NCBI GenBank assembly: GCA_902627635.1
Contig: CACOKA010000009.1
Span: 1 to 33,765, forward strand
Length of the DNA stretch: 33,765 nt
From: an uncultured Candidatus Actinomarina sp.
GTDB lineage: Bacteria > Actinomycetota > Acidimicrobiia > Actinomarinales > Actinomarinaceae
Direction: 5' to 3'
Part shown: positions 1 to 7,641 of the stretch, piece after piece
Layout of the letters: each line of letters opens with the position of its first letter
Position numbering within the stretch: the stretch's first letter is position 1
The notes under the pieces: model-generated
Told to the model about the DNA's origin: nothing
Database searches by the model: none
Seen by the model: the letters and a program-made list of their open reading frames with translations, nothing else
Position numbers and translations under genes: made by a program

Positions 1-30
1 GTTTTGAGTATATAACGTATTGAGGGAAAC

Positions 31-624
31 TTGTTAAATTTTATTTTTGTAAATCGATACAAAATCGGAGTAGCATTAATTTTTGCTGGAGTCGGTGGTA
101 TCACAATTGGTGTAATAATTGCTCACTTTGCTGGATTTCCAGAAGGTCAAGTTATAGATTATTTCAATTGGATGCCAAGAGGTTGGCTCATGCAAACTAT
201 AGGTCAACTAATAGCTTTTGGTGCAGGACAATTCCTATTGATCGGAATGGCAATGCTTGCATGGCAAGATTCAGAATTAACTTGGGCTAGAGCAACATAC
301 CTAGCATTTCTAAGCTGGATACAGTTTGCACTTATATTTGGTGTATTGCCTTCAGAGTGGTTAAACCTATCTCAAGGACCCCTTGAGTGGACAAACCAAA
401 GAGAGTTTATTAATTTTCCTCCAATTCTCTTCTTAGGTAACGAAATAGGAATGAGTCTCGGAGCTTTGAAGGATATTATTCAACTTGGTATATCGGGTGG
501 AGCATTAGTCACATCATTTGTGGTTGGATATTTGATTCAGGATATAAATGAAGCAAAAGAAAGAGGAAAAACGAGAGTTTCAGACTATGGAAAACAAGTA
601 GTAAAGGTGGGTGCTGATGGCTAA
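31..624 (+). CDS. Four-helix membrane protein of the bc-type operon
   Basis: I do not recognise the family of this 197-aa protein. Four hydrophobic segments are visible at about residues 12-34, 52-78, 88-107 and 150-170, followed by a charged cytoplasmic-looking tail. It has no heme-binding CxxCH or Fe-S motif. The start is TTG; an in-frame stop lies just upstream at 13-15 and a GAGGG sequence lies 4 nt before the TTG, so little extension is possible. Its end overlaps the next gene, a ferredoxin, by 8 bp, which indicates translational coupling. Its position at the head of a ferredoxin/cytochrome b/Rieske/cytochrome c operon suggests a membrane anchor or quinone-interacting subunit, but that is inference. 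Bases 1-23 probably carry the last codons of an upstream gene, with stops available at 5-7, 13-15 or 21-23. Confidence 0.7.
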   Translation: MLNFIFVNRYKIGVALIFAGVGGITIGVIIAHFAGFPEGQVIDYFNWMPRGWLMQTIGQLIAFGAGQFLLIGMAMLAWQDSELTWARATYLAFLSWIQFALIFGVLPSEWLNLSQGPLEWTNQREFINFPPILFLGNEIGMSLGALKDIIQLGISGGALVTSFVVGYLIQDINEAKERGKTRVSDYGKQVVKVGADG

Positions 625-1066
625 ATCAGAAGTACTTATTGAAATGCCCGAATTTGAAAAAAAATATAATTTGGCCATGGTAGAGGCAGAAAAAGTTTCT
701 GCAAGAGTAAGACCAAAACAATTCTTACACATTGACGAAGCCGAATGTATTTTATGCGAAGGCTGTGTTGATATTTGTCCTTGGAAATGTATACATTATT
801 TATCAACTGATGCCATTGAGGATTCAATAAATGTTGAAGCTCCAAGTATGGAAGATAACGAAACAGGGTTTTTTGTTGTAGATGAGGAAGCGTGCACACG
901 ATGTGCTTTATGTGTAGACAGATGTCCAACAGGGGTTATATCACTTGGTAAGTTTGCTGGATCACTAGCTGATGCTGCAATAAAGAATGGCGTTTATGAA
1001 TCCCCATGGGATGAAGACTCTGGGGAGCGAAGCGATCGTCATGGATATATTTACGGAAGACTTTAA
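617..1066 (+). CDS. Ferredoxin-like protein with two [4Fe-4S] clusters
   Basis: A 149-aa soluble protein with two complete cluster-binding motifs, CxxCxxCxxxCP: CILCEGCVDICP and CTRCALCVDRCP, about 50 residues apart, as in 2x[4Fe-4S] electron-transfer subunits. The ORF track starts at GTG 611, but ATG 617 is preceded at 6 nt by AGGTGG, so I choose ATG. It overlaps the upstream membrane-protein gene by 8 bp and its TAA shares one base with the ATG of the cytochrome b6-like gene (TAATG). It has no signal peptide, so it should sit on the cytoplasmic face. Inferred role: passing electrons between a soluble donor or acceptor and the membrane complex encoded by the same operon. Cluster binding is well supported; its partner is not known. 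Confidence 0.85.
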   Translation: MAKSEVLIEMPEFEKKYNLAMVEAEKVSARVRPKQFLHIDEAECILCEGCVDICPWKCIHYLSTDAIEDSINVEAPSMEDNETGFFVVDEEACTRCALCVDRCPTGVISLGKFAGSLADAAIKNGVYESPWDEDSGERSDRHGYIYGRL

Positions 1067-1845
1067 TGAAAAACGAAAAAATTAAATTTAGAGATAGATT
1101 AAAAGACATCAGTGCTGGTCTTGGCGATTCCTTAAAAGAAAGTACCCTTTGGGGAAGTATTTTCAGACCTGGTTCCCCTTTTAGAAAAGGCTATTCCGAT
1201 AGCCCAAGAAACAGATCATATGTTGTTATGAATAATGTTTTATATCACCTACACCCTGTAAAAGTTAAAAGACATGGTGTACGGCTATCATATACTCTCT
1301 GCTTAGGTGGACTAAGCTTCTTTACTTTTATTGTTCTGACCATTACAGGTATCTGGCTCATGTTTTACTTTAGGCCAACAGAAATGGCCTATGTTGATAT
1401 TCAAACATTACAAACAAGTATCGCCTTTGGATCGCTTGTTAGAAATATGCATAGGTGGGCAGCCCACATTATGGTCTTGGTTGTATTTCTTCACATGTCT
1501 CGAGTTTTTTATCATGGAGCTTACAAAGCACCTAGAGAATTTAATTGGGTGATTGGAGTTATCTTATTACTTCTTACACTCTTACTTTCATTTACTGGCT
1601 ATCTGCTTCCATGGGATCAGTTAGCTATTTGGGCCGTGACAGTGGGTGGAAATATGGCAGGTTATACACCTGTTTTTGGTGCTCAAGTTAAGTTTGCATT
1701 ATTTGCAGGATTAGAAGCAACAGAAGCAACACTTCTTAGATTTTATGTTTTACACGTTCTATTTTTCCCTTTCATAATTGTAATCTTTATGGCAATTCAT
1801 TTTTGGAGAGTTAGAAAGGATGGCGGGATTTCCGGTCCTCTATAA
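1066..1845 (+). CDS. Cytochrome b6-type subunit (N-terminal half of cytochrome b)
   Basis: A 259-aa di-heme b subunit of a quinol:cytochrome c oxidoreductase. Four core helices carry the bis-histidine ligands H129/H143 and H230/H245. Thirteen residues lie within the first pair and fourteen within the second, which is the spacing of b6-type cytochromes (bc1-type has thirteen in the second pair). HRW before helix B, the TGYLLPWDQ stretch and the terminal ISGPL also match cytochrome b6, and the protein ends where b6 ends, so the cytochrome is naturally split. An N-terminal extension of about 60 residues is basic and cytoplasmic. It is translationally coupled to the ferredoxin gene through TAATG and followed after 6 nt by the subunit IV-like gene. 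It should bind hemes bL and bH and form the quinone sites with subunit IV. Confidence 0.92.
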   Translation: MKNEKIKFRDRLKDISAGLGDSLKESTLWGSIFRPGSPFRKGYSDSPRNRSYVVMNNVLYHLHPVKVKRHGVRLSYTLCLGGLSFFTFIVLTITGIWLMFYFRPTEMAYVDIQTLQTSIAFGSLVRNMHRWAAHIMVLVVFLHMSRVFYHGAYKAPREFNWVIGVILLLLTLLLSFTGYLLPWDQLAIWAVTVGGNMAGYTPVFGAQVKFALFAGLEATEATLLRFYVLHVLFFPFIIVIFMAIHFWRVRKDGGISGPL

Positions 1846-1851
1846 ATTTAT

Positions 1852-2703
1852 ATGGTTGATATTCCTGAACACTTATTATTAAAAACTGCTCAAGCAAGAG
1901 CTAAAGCTCTTGGTATTTCTGTTGAACAAGCTTTAGCAGAAATGAAGGGCGAAGTTGAGCCTACCAAGATTGAAAAAGAACCTGACATAATTGAAGTTAC
2001 TCCAATTGAGGTAGAAGTCAAAGAAGCACCAGCACCTGCAGCTGAGGTCAAAGAAGCACCAGCACCTGCAGCTGAGGTCAAAGAAGCACCAGCACCAGCC
2101 GCAGCAGCAGTAAAAGAAGCACCGGCACCAGAAAAAACAAATGGACAGGTACCCACTGAAGTAGATTTTGCACCTGAGACAAAGGTTACACAAAGGTTAT
2201 TGACTGTTGTTAAAGCAAAACCAATACAGAAACCCACTTCTGAACCAGTTGATAAAGTAAATACATGGCCTCACTTAATGTTGCCAGAATTTATTTCCCT
2301 AATGGCAATGACTGCATTTTTAATATTTATTAGTGCAATTTTGCAGGCTCCTTTATTGGAAGAAGCAAACCCAAACATTACTCCAAACCCTGCAAAAGCA
2401 CCTTGGTACTTTTTAGGCTTGCAAGAATTATTATCTTATTGGGATCCACAAATTGCTGGTGTGATGATACCTCTACTAATTGGAGTAGCAGCATTTATGG
2501 CAATTCCATACATCGATAGAAATAAAGAAAATAAACCTTCAAAAAGAAAATATGCAATAATGTTGTGGACATTTTTCCTTGCCGGGGCAGGAACACTAAG
2601 CCTTATTGGTATTTTGTTTAGAGGCCCAGGTTGGAACTGGACATATCCATGGATTGATGGTGTATGGTTCGATGACTTACTTGACTGGGTCCATTTCGAA
2701 TGA
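1852..2703 (+). CDS. Subunit IV-like C-terminal half of cytochrome b with repeat-rich N-terminal extension
   Basis: A 283-aa protein whose last 145 residues are the three-helix C-terminal part of cytochrome b (helices about 145-165, 202-220 and 234-255). The Qo-site motif PEWY appears as APWY (183-186), with a glutamate seven residues on in the LQELL stretch. This PxWY variant occurs in some low-potential quinone systems. Ahead of it lies an unusual cytoplasmic extension of about 135 residues: a short helical module (IPEHLLLKTAQARAKALG) followed by an Ala/Pro/Glu/Lys-rich region with tandem VKEAPAPAAE repeats. Subunit IV proteins are normally about 160 aa, so the extension is the odd feature. 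Its TGA overlaps the ATG of the Rieske gene (ATGA). The assignment of the C-terminal half is firm; the function of the extension is unknown. Confidence 0.88.
   Translation: MVDIPEHLLLKTAQARAKALGISVEQALAEMKGEVEPTKIEKEPDIIEVTPIEVEVKEAPAPAAEVKEAPAPAAEVKEAPAPAAAAVKEAPAPEKTNGQVPTEVDFAPETKVTQRLLTVVKAKPIQKPTSEPVDKVNTWPHLMLPEFISLMAMTAFLIFISAILQAPLLEEANPNITPNPAKAPWYFLGLQELLSYWDPQIAGVMIPLLIGVAAFMAIPYIDRNKENKPSKRKYAIMLWTFFLAGAGTLSLIGILFRGPGWNWTYPWIDGVWFDDLLDWVHFE
2011..2130 (+). repeat. Four tandem 30-bp units coding VKEAPAPAAE-like repeats
   Basis: Units at 2011-2040, 2041-2070, 2071-2100 and 2101-2130 share the core tcaaagaagcaccagcacc. The middle two are almost identical and the outer two diverged. 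The period is ten codons, so copy-number change would keep the frame. It encodes a flexible Ala/Pro linker in the subunit IV-like protein. Confidence 0.9.
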
Positions 2704-3575
2704 CTCTTGTTGAACTTTCATTCATCGCAATAGCATTTATAGGTATTTTTGGTGTTGTCGGGATTGCAGCTGTAGTTACTGGAAGAACTCCAAAAACTGT
2801 TACAAAAAAATTAAATTGGAAAAAGAATTTAGATAAAAAAGCATTAAAAGCTGACAAGTCTTCGACAAATTTCCTTGCCCCAGATGAACCAGATATAGAA
2901 GAAGAAAATGTATCCGAAGATATTGAGCAGGAAGAAGAAATTCAAACTGATGGATCTATATCAATAAAAGAAGAAATTATTTATGAAGAAATTTCAGAAG
3001 AGGAAGCCGGAATGACTCGTAGGCAATTTTTGGGTAAAGCTCTTGGAATTACGTTTGGAGCATTCGCAGGTATACAATTAATTTCTTGGCTTGGCTTCTT
3101 TTATCCAAAAGTTTCTGGAGGTTTTGGTTCAAAAATAGATGCTGGAAGAATTGATGATCTTAAAGATCAAATTTTTCAATCAGATGGTTCGGTTATTCCT
3201 GCATTTATTCCTGAAGCAAGGGCCTATGTTTTACCTTTTGACGATAATGGTCAATCTCAGTTTTCTGATAGTGGAACTATTGCAGACGGTTTAGTTGCTG
3301 TTTATCAGCGATGTGTCCATTTAGGCTGCCGTGTCCCATGGTGCAATACTTCTCAAGGATTTGAGTGCCCGTGTCATGGTTCAAAATATAACATGGTTGG
3401 TGAGTATTATGCAGGTCCCGCACCAAGAAACTTAGATAGATTTATTGTAAGTGTTTCAGGAGGAAAATTAATCATTGATACAGGATCAGTTATTGAGTCA
3501 CCTCGAGCTGATGGTATGTCTGTCAAATACCCACAGGGTCTTTCGTGTATTACAATCGCTGAGACTGAGGAATAA
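2700..3575 (+). CDS. Rieske [2Fe-2S] protein with two membrane segments
   Basis: A 291-aa Rieske subunit. Box I is CVHLGC (C205, H207) and box II is CPCHGS (C223, H226); these are the four cluster ligands, and C210/C225 would form the stabilising disulfide. Helix 1 (about 4-27) is followed by an acidic linker (about 60-103). A second helix (about 112-135) is preceded by TRRQFLGKALG, a twin-arginine-like motif, suggesting Tat-dependent translocation of the C-terminal Rieske domain. Canonical actinobacterial QcrA has three helices, so this two-helix form with an acidic linker differs. It starts in an ATGA overlap with the subunit IV gene, and the cytochrome c gene follows after 2 nt. Role: electron transfer from quinol at the Qo site to the di-heme cytochrome c. 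Confidence 0.93.
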   Translation: MTLVELSFIAIAFIGIFGVVGIAAVVTGRTPKTVTKKLNWKKNLDKKALKADKSSTNFLAPDEPDIEEENVSEDIEQEEEIQTDGSISIKEEIIYEEISEEEAGMTRRQFLGKALGITFGAFAGIQLISWLGFFYPKVSGGFGSKIDAGRIDDLKDQIFQSDGSVIPAFIPEARAYVLPFDDNGQSQFSDSGTIADGLVAVYQRCVHLGCRVPWCNTSQGFECPCHGSKYNMVGEYYAGPAPRNLDRFIVSVSGGKLIIDTGSVIESPRADGMSVKYPQGLSCITIAETEE

Positions 3576-3577
3576 AA

Positions 3578-5002
3578 ATGAATAGCTCATTTTTTATAAC
3601 ATTAATTGCTTTGGCAGTAGTTGGTGCAATAGCTTATTTTTCTGCAGTTGGTTTTAGAGGTGCTGGAAAGATTAAAAAGGTACCTAGAAATTTACAAAAA
3701 TATCTTCCAGATGATGAATTAGAGACAACCCATCTTGACAAGACATTATCAATAGCGGTTGTGTTAGCTTCGTTACTCACAATTATGATTCCACTTTATT
3801 ACCTTGGTGAGCCAGCAAGGCAAGAGGGTTTTGTAGAAGAGTTTGATGATGTCTCAGTCGAGAGAGGACATCATCTTTATGAAGAGTTTGGGTGTGGAAA
3901 CTGTCATGGAGTAGATGGTAGTGGTGGAGCAGCTTCATATGTTGAAAAAAGAAGTGGTGTCAGTGTTACATGGACAGCCCCTGCCATAAATAATGTGTTT
4001 TATAGATATGATGATGAAGAAGTTAGGTACTGGCTAATATACGGTAGAGCAAATTCACCTATGCCTGCTTGGGGTCTAAAAGGTGGTGGTCCAATGAATG
4101 ACGGACAGCTTGACGACTTAATAGAATACTTGCATTATTTTCAAATTCCTCAAAGTGAAGAACTTCAACAAATTGAACAAAATATAAACTCATCTTTACT
4201 ACGAATTGAAAATTCTGATTTACAAGTTGAAAGTGAAATTGATAAACAAAATGAACTTATAGAAAATATTAAGGCAGCTCCTGAAAGATTACCTGTAGCA
4301 ATTGAAGCTGTTGAAATTGTATCTGCTATCTTAGCAAGGCAAAATGGAATAGATACAGATGAAGACGGACTTTTTGACTCTGTAGAAACAGATATATCAG
4401 TCTACAGCGAGAGCATTGCAGATGTTTTGGGTACTGCAATTTTAAATCTAAACCCAGATGAAGAAGAATCAACCCCTGGAAGGAAAGACTCCTCAGTTGT
4501 TAGGGGATATCTCTCTGACCTTGAAACGAGTGTAATTAATTTAGGGATCCTTACAGATGGGTATGACAAATTTATGCTGGAAGCAGAAAAAGGTTTGGCA
4601 TTTCTCGAGAATGCTTATGAACAAAAGTTATGGCTCATTGATTTCCAAGACATTGCAGATTCAACTTTTGATGGAGATTATGACAAAGCAACAAGAGCGG
4701 TAGGGATATTTAATGCTTATTGTGCAAGATGTCATACTGCTGGTTATTCTGCGGGAGCTGCATACACAAAAACAATTGGTTCCGGCGGCTTAGGTCCTGC
4801 ATTAAAAGGTGGACGAGTAAATATTCAATTTAAAGAAAGAGATGACTTTATTGATTTTATTATTAATGGCTCTGTAAATGGTAAAGGATATGGAGTCAAT
4901 GGAGTTGGTGGAGGAAAAATGCCAGGTTTTGGTGCTGTACTTCCACAGTCAGATATAGAATTGGTTATAGACTATTTGAGAGGAATGACACCTGATGCGT
5001 GA
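3578..5002 (+). CDS. Membrane-anchored di-heme cytochrome c
   Basis: A 474-aa protein with two c-type heme sites, CGNCH (C106, C109, H110) and CARCH (C382, C385, H386). Likely sixth-ligand methionines are M162 (SPMPAWG) and M448 (KMPGFG). Two N-terminal hydrophobic segments (about 4-22 and 57-76) anchor it. The two cytochrome domains are separated by an insert of about 190 residues that is partly coiled-coil-like and contains DTDEDGLFDSVE, which resembles a calcium-binding thrombospondin type 3 loop. GAGG lies 7 nt before the ATG. It is the last redox gene of the operon and presumably accepts electrons from the Rieske protein. Its architecture differs from canonical actinobacterial QcrC, where the two heme domains are adjacent. 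Confidence 0.9.
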   Translation: MNSSFFITLIALAVVGAIAYFSAVGFRGAGKIKKVPRNLQKYLPDDELETTHLDKTLSIAVVLASLLTIMIPLYYLGEPARQEGFVEEFDDVSVERGHHLYEEFGCGNCHGVDGSGGAASYVEKRSGVSVTWTAPAINNVFYRYDDEEVRYWLIYGRANSPMPAWGLKGGGPMNDGQLDDLIEYLHYFQIPQSEELQQIEQNINSSLLRIENSDLQVESEIDKQNELIENIKAAPERLPVAIEAVEIVSAILARQNGIDTDEDGLFDSVETDISVYSESIADVLGTAILNLNPDEEESTPGRKDSSVVRGYLSDLETSVINLGILTDGYDKFMLEAEKGLAFLENAYEQKLWLIDFQDIADSTFDGDYDKATRAVGIFNAYCARCHTAGYSAGAAYTKTIGSGGLGPALKGGRVNIQFKERDDFIDFIINGSVNGKGYGVNGVGGGKMPGFGAVLPQSDIELVIDYLRGMTPDA

Positions 5003-5363
5003 GATCATGAGAACCCTGTTGTCATCTAATTTGACATTTACTGGAATTTTTCTTTTTGTATTTTTTGTTCTCTCATTTTTTGGATCAACTTTTATCTTGA
5101 ACGCTACCAATTTAGGTAGAAGGCTGGGTTTTCTTGTTGTTGGAGCTGCAACTTTTGGATGGCTGGTAATAAATTCTTTTCTATTTATACTCTATGCTCC
5201 CAGGGGACCAGCCCCATCTTCAATAGATGGTCTTAACGCTCTAGAAATCAGAATTATTCCAATTACTTACTTTGCTGGATCTTTAATACTTTTTATTATG
5301 TTTATGCTTGCCCTAAATAGATACGAGCAAGAAGAAAAGGATACAGAAGAAACAAATAGTTAA
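4995..5363 (+). CDS. Three-helix membrane protein at the end of the bc operon
   Basis: A 122-aa protein (118 aa if the second in-frame ATG at 5007 is used) with hydrophobic segments at about 14-36, 43-68 and 86-107 and a short acidic tail. I recognise no motif and no metal-binding histidine or cysteine pattern. It overlaps the end of the cytochrome c gene by 8 bp, so it belongs to the same transcript. AGGA precedes the first ATG by 10 nt, while the second ATG has GTGAG 3 nt upstream; the start is undecided. It may be a small structural subunit of the complex; this is inferred only from position. Confidence 0.65.
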   Translation: MREIMRTLLSSNLTFTGIFLFVFFVLSFFGSTFILNATNLGRRLGFLVVGAATFGWLVINSFLFILYAPRGPAPSSIDGLNALEIRIIPITYFAGSLILFIMFMLALNRYEQEEKDTEETNS

Positions 5364-5392
5364 TCTGTATTAGCGTATATCCCTTTCATGAA

Positions 5393-5398
5393 TAGAAT
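5393..5398 (+). promoter_or_regulatory. -10-like TAGAAT before the SPFH gene
   Basis: TAGAAT ends 6 nt before the ATG at 5405. With normal -10 to +1 spacing, transcription would begin at the start codon, giving a leaderless mRNA. The same arrangement recurs at most operon starts in this window. No clear -35 element was seen. Confidence 0.45.
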
Positions 5399-5404
5399 AA
5401 AATT

Positions 5405-6352
5405 ATGGAATTTATTATATCAATAATAAGAAGTGTCATATTATTTGGTCTTTTAATATTTATTGCATTCAGAATATTCAGAATTTTAAGACCATTCGAA
5501 AAAGGATTAGTTGAAAGATTTGGTAAGTATAATCGTGAAGCTACAGCAGGTCTCAACATTGTAATTCCTGGAATAGAAAAATTAATCATCGTAGATATGA
5601 GGGAACAAGTAATTGATGTTCCACCGCAAGAGGTTATCACTAAAGACAATGTGACAATCACCGTTGACGCAGTTATTTACTATGAACCAACTGATCCCAA
5701 AAAACTTGTTTATAATGTCGGAGATTTTATCACTGCAGCAACAAAATTAGCACAAACTAACTTAAGAAATGTTGTTGGTGATCTTGAATTAGATGCTGCT
5801 TTAACTTCAAGAGAGACTATCAACACATCTTTAAAGCTAATACTTGATGAAGCAACTGATAAGTGGGGTACAAGAGTTGTCCGTGTAGAAATACAAAGAA
5901 TTGATCCACCACAAGATGTCCAAGATGCAATGAACAAAGTTATGAAAGCTGAAAGAGACAGAAGAGCAGCTGTTACAGAAGCCGAGGGTGAAAAAAGAGC
6001 TGCAATTTTGACAGCTGAAGGTGAAAGGGAATCACAAATCCTCAGTGCACAGGGTGAAGCTGAAGCATTAAAACAAGTTGCCGATGCTGAGAAATATGAA
6101 AGAGTAGTCACAGCAGAAGGTGAAGCTGAAGCTATCCAGAAAGTTTTTAAAGCTATTCACGAAGGTGATCCTACAAATGATTTGATAGCAATTAAATATT
6201 TAGAATCATTAGAAAAAGTTGCTGATGGAAATGCTACAAAAATATTTCTACCAGCAGACTTATCTGCAACTTTAGGTAGCATTGGAGCAATTTCAGAATT
6301 GTTTAAGGATGAAAGAAAAGATTCTACTGATTCCGAAGACAAAGAAGAGTAA
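5405..6352 (+). CDS. SPFH/stomatin-like membrane protein
   Basis: A 315-aa protein of the stomatin/prohibitin (SPFH, QmcA-like) family. It has one N-terminal membrane segment (about 3-22), then the SPFH core from about residue 28, recognisable from [14 protein letters not shown], the [12 protein letters not shown] stretch and [16 protein letters not shown] long Glu/Ala-rich coiled coil follows (about 175-255) with repeated AEGE motifs, then a short hydrophobic/acidic tail. Family members oligomerise in membrane microdomains and often modulate proteases; no FtsH or NfeD partner is adjacent here. A 41-bp gap and its own -10-like element suggest transcription separate from the bc operon. It is convergent with the nucleoside hydrolase gene, only 4 bp apart. 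Confidence 0.9.
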   Translation: MEFIISIIRSVILFGLLIFIAFRIFRILRPFEKGLVERFGKYNREATAGLNIVIPGIEKLIIVDMREQVIDVPPQEVITKDNVTITVDAVIYYEPTDPKKLVYNVGDFITAATKLAQTNLRNVVGDLELDAALTSRETINTSLKLILDEATDKWGTRVVRVEIQRIDPPQDVQDAMNKVMKAERDRRAAVTEAEGEKRAAILTAEGERESQILSAQGEAEALKQVADAEKYERVVTAEGEAEAIQKVFKAIHEGDPTNDLIAIKYLESLEKVADGNATKIFLPADLSATLGSIGAISELFKDERKDSTDSEDKEE

Positions 6353-6356
6353 CGGG

Positions 6357-7343
6357 CTAAATCAAACTACTTTTTAACAACTCAAAAAACTTATCAGGAT
6401 CACACCTTTGCACAATTCTTGTCTTATGTGTTTCAGGCTCAATATTCATGTAATCAATAACACAGCCTCCCCTAGTCATACCATCTCGAACATCAACTCT
6501 CACATTAGCTTCTGCTGACTGGCTGATTATCGTCTCATCCAAAAAAACTGACATTGCCAATGGATCTGGTAGATCATAAGCATCTTGATTAAGCAATTCT
6601 TTCATCATTTTCCTTAAAACAACTTGGATATCATTTGTGAACTTAGAAAATTTTGTGTTTATAGATTCAATTTCATTAATTTTGTTTATATCAATCATTG
6701 CATCGTATAGAGACGGATCCCAACCAATCATCGTTGTAGGTATCCCTGCGTTTAGAACTATATCTGCTGCTTCTGGATCAACCCAAAAATTATATTCCGC
6801 AAATTTTGTTACATTACCCAATGCATTTGAGCTTCCACCCATTATGTAAATATGCTTTATTGAATCTAAACTTTCTTTATTTTCCTCAATCATATTTGCA
6901 ATATTTGTCAATGGACCAAGAGTTACAATTTCCAAATTAGTTTCTCTTTTTAGAACTTCTTTATAAAATTCAGACGCAGTTTTGCTTTCTACCTCTTTAT
7001 TTTTAGGAGATAATCCTATATCACCTAAACCATCAATACCATGTACATGCTGAGCTGAAGTAGACTCATTTTTGTAACTAAGAGCAATGTTTGTTGCAGT
7101 TTCCGAATCGAAAACTTCAATATATTCTCTATTTAATGGTTTGTCAGCACCTTTAAAAATCGGTATGTCAATTTCACATAATTCATTTACATAAATGGTA
7201 TTTAAAACAGCCTGATCAAGAGGAACATTTCCTGACACGAGTGTAACTCCCAATATATTCTCTTTTTCTAAATTTCTATAAGCCATTAACAAGGCAACAG
7301 CATCATCTGAACCTGTATCAGCGTCGATAATAATTTTTTTCAT
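6357..7343 (-). CDS. Nucleoside hydrolase (IunH family)
   Basis: A 328-aa enzyme of the inosine-uridine-preferring nucleoside hydrolase family, which cleaves the N-glycosidic bond of nucleosides for base salvage. The calcium/ribose-binding motif DADTGSDDA (residues 7-15), HGIDGLG (101-107), EYNFWVDPEAA (183-192) and the late aspartate of DPLA (D260) are all present. Odd point: the position normally occupied by the catalytic His just before DPLA is Pro (LPDPLA), so leaving-group activation may use another residue. The length is typical. Its ATG overlaps the stop of the upstream 92-aa gene by 1 bp (TAATG), so the two are coupled. The substrate cannot be told from sequence. Confidence 0.9.
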   Translation of the reverse strand: MKKIIIDADTGSDDAVALLMAYRNLEKENILGVTLVSGNVPLDQAVLNTIYVNELCEIDIPIFKGADKPLNREYIEVFDSETATNIALSYKNESTSAQHVHGIDGLGDIGLSPKNKEVESKTASEFYKEVLKRETNLEIVTLGPLTNIANMIEENKESLDSIKHIYIMGGSSNALGNVTKFAEYNFWVDPEAADIVLNAGIPTTMIGWDPSLYDAMIDINKINEIESINTKFSKFTNDIQVVLRKMMKELLNQDAYDLPDPLAMSVFLDETIISQSAEANVRVDVRDGMTRGGCVIDYMNIEPETHKTRIVQRCDPDKFFELLKSSLI

Positions 7344-7621
7344 TAATCTTTTACTTTAGTAATTTCTGGTATACCTTGTCTCCAAATTACTTCACAATCT
7401 TTATATTCCTTTGAAATTTGGTCACCTATAATCATTAACATTTCTAGTGCATCTTCTTTTTTTCCTTTGGCAGAACCAAAAGAATTTGGAGCTATTGAGT
7501 AGGTTTTTTTAATCATTTCAAAAACCTCCAAAGCCTCTTTTTTATTGAAATTGCTATCTAAAGGTTTTCCAGATATTGTTTGAAAACTTTTTCTTTGTCT
7601 TCGAGGTAATGTAAATTTCAT
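7343..7621 (-). CDS. Small soluble protein of unknown function
   Basis: A 92-aa protein that I do not recognise. The N-terminus is basic (PRRQRKS) and the rest is predicted helical and charged, with one Cys and no membrane segment or metal motif. It sits between the GNAT acetyltransferase gene (20-bp gap) and the nucleoside hydrolase gene (1-bp overlap), all on the minus strand. The overlap makes it a likely real gene in a three-gene operon. AGGA lies 11 nt before the start, farther than ideal. Confidence 0.65.
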   Translation of the reverse strand: MKFTLPRRQRKSFQTISGKPLDSNFNKKEALEVFEMIKKTYSIAPNSFGSAKGKKEDALEMLMIIGDQISKEYKDCEVIWRQGIPEITKVKD

Positions 7622-7641
7622 TAATATTTATATCCTAATAC

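Noticed and set aside
611-616. GTG start of the ferredoxin-like ORF
   Set aside because: The AGGTGG sequence would touch this start directly; it has proper spacing to ATG 617.
1890-2237. 115-aa minus-strand ORF with GAGASLTSA repeats
   Set aside because: The repeats are only the reverse reading of the 30-bp repeats in the subunit IV-like gene.
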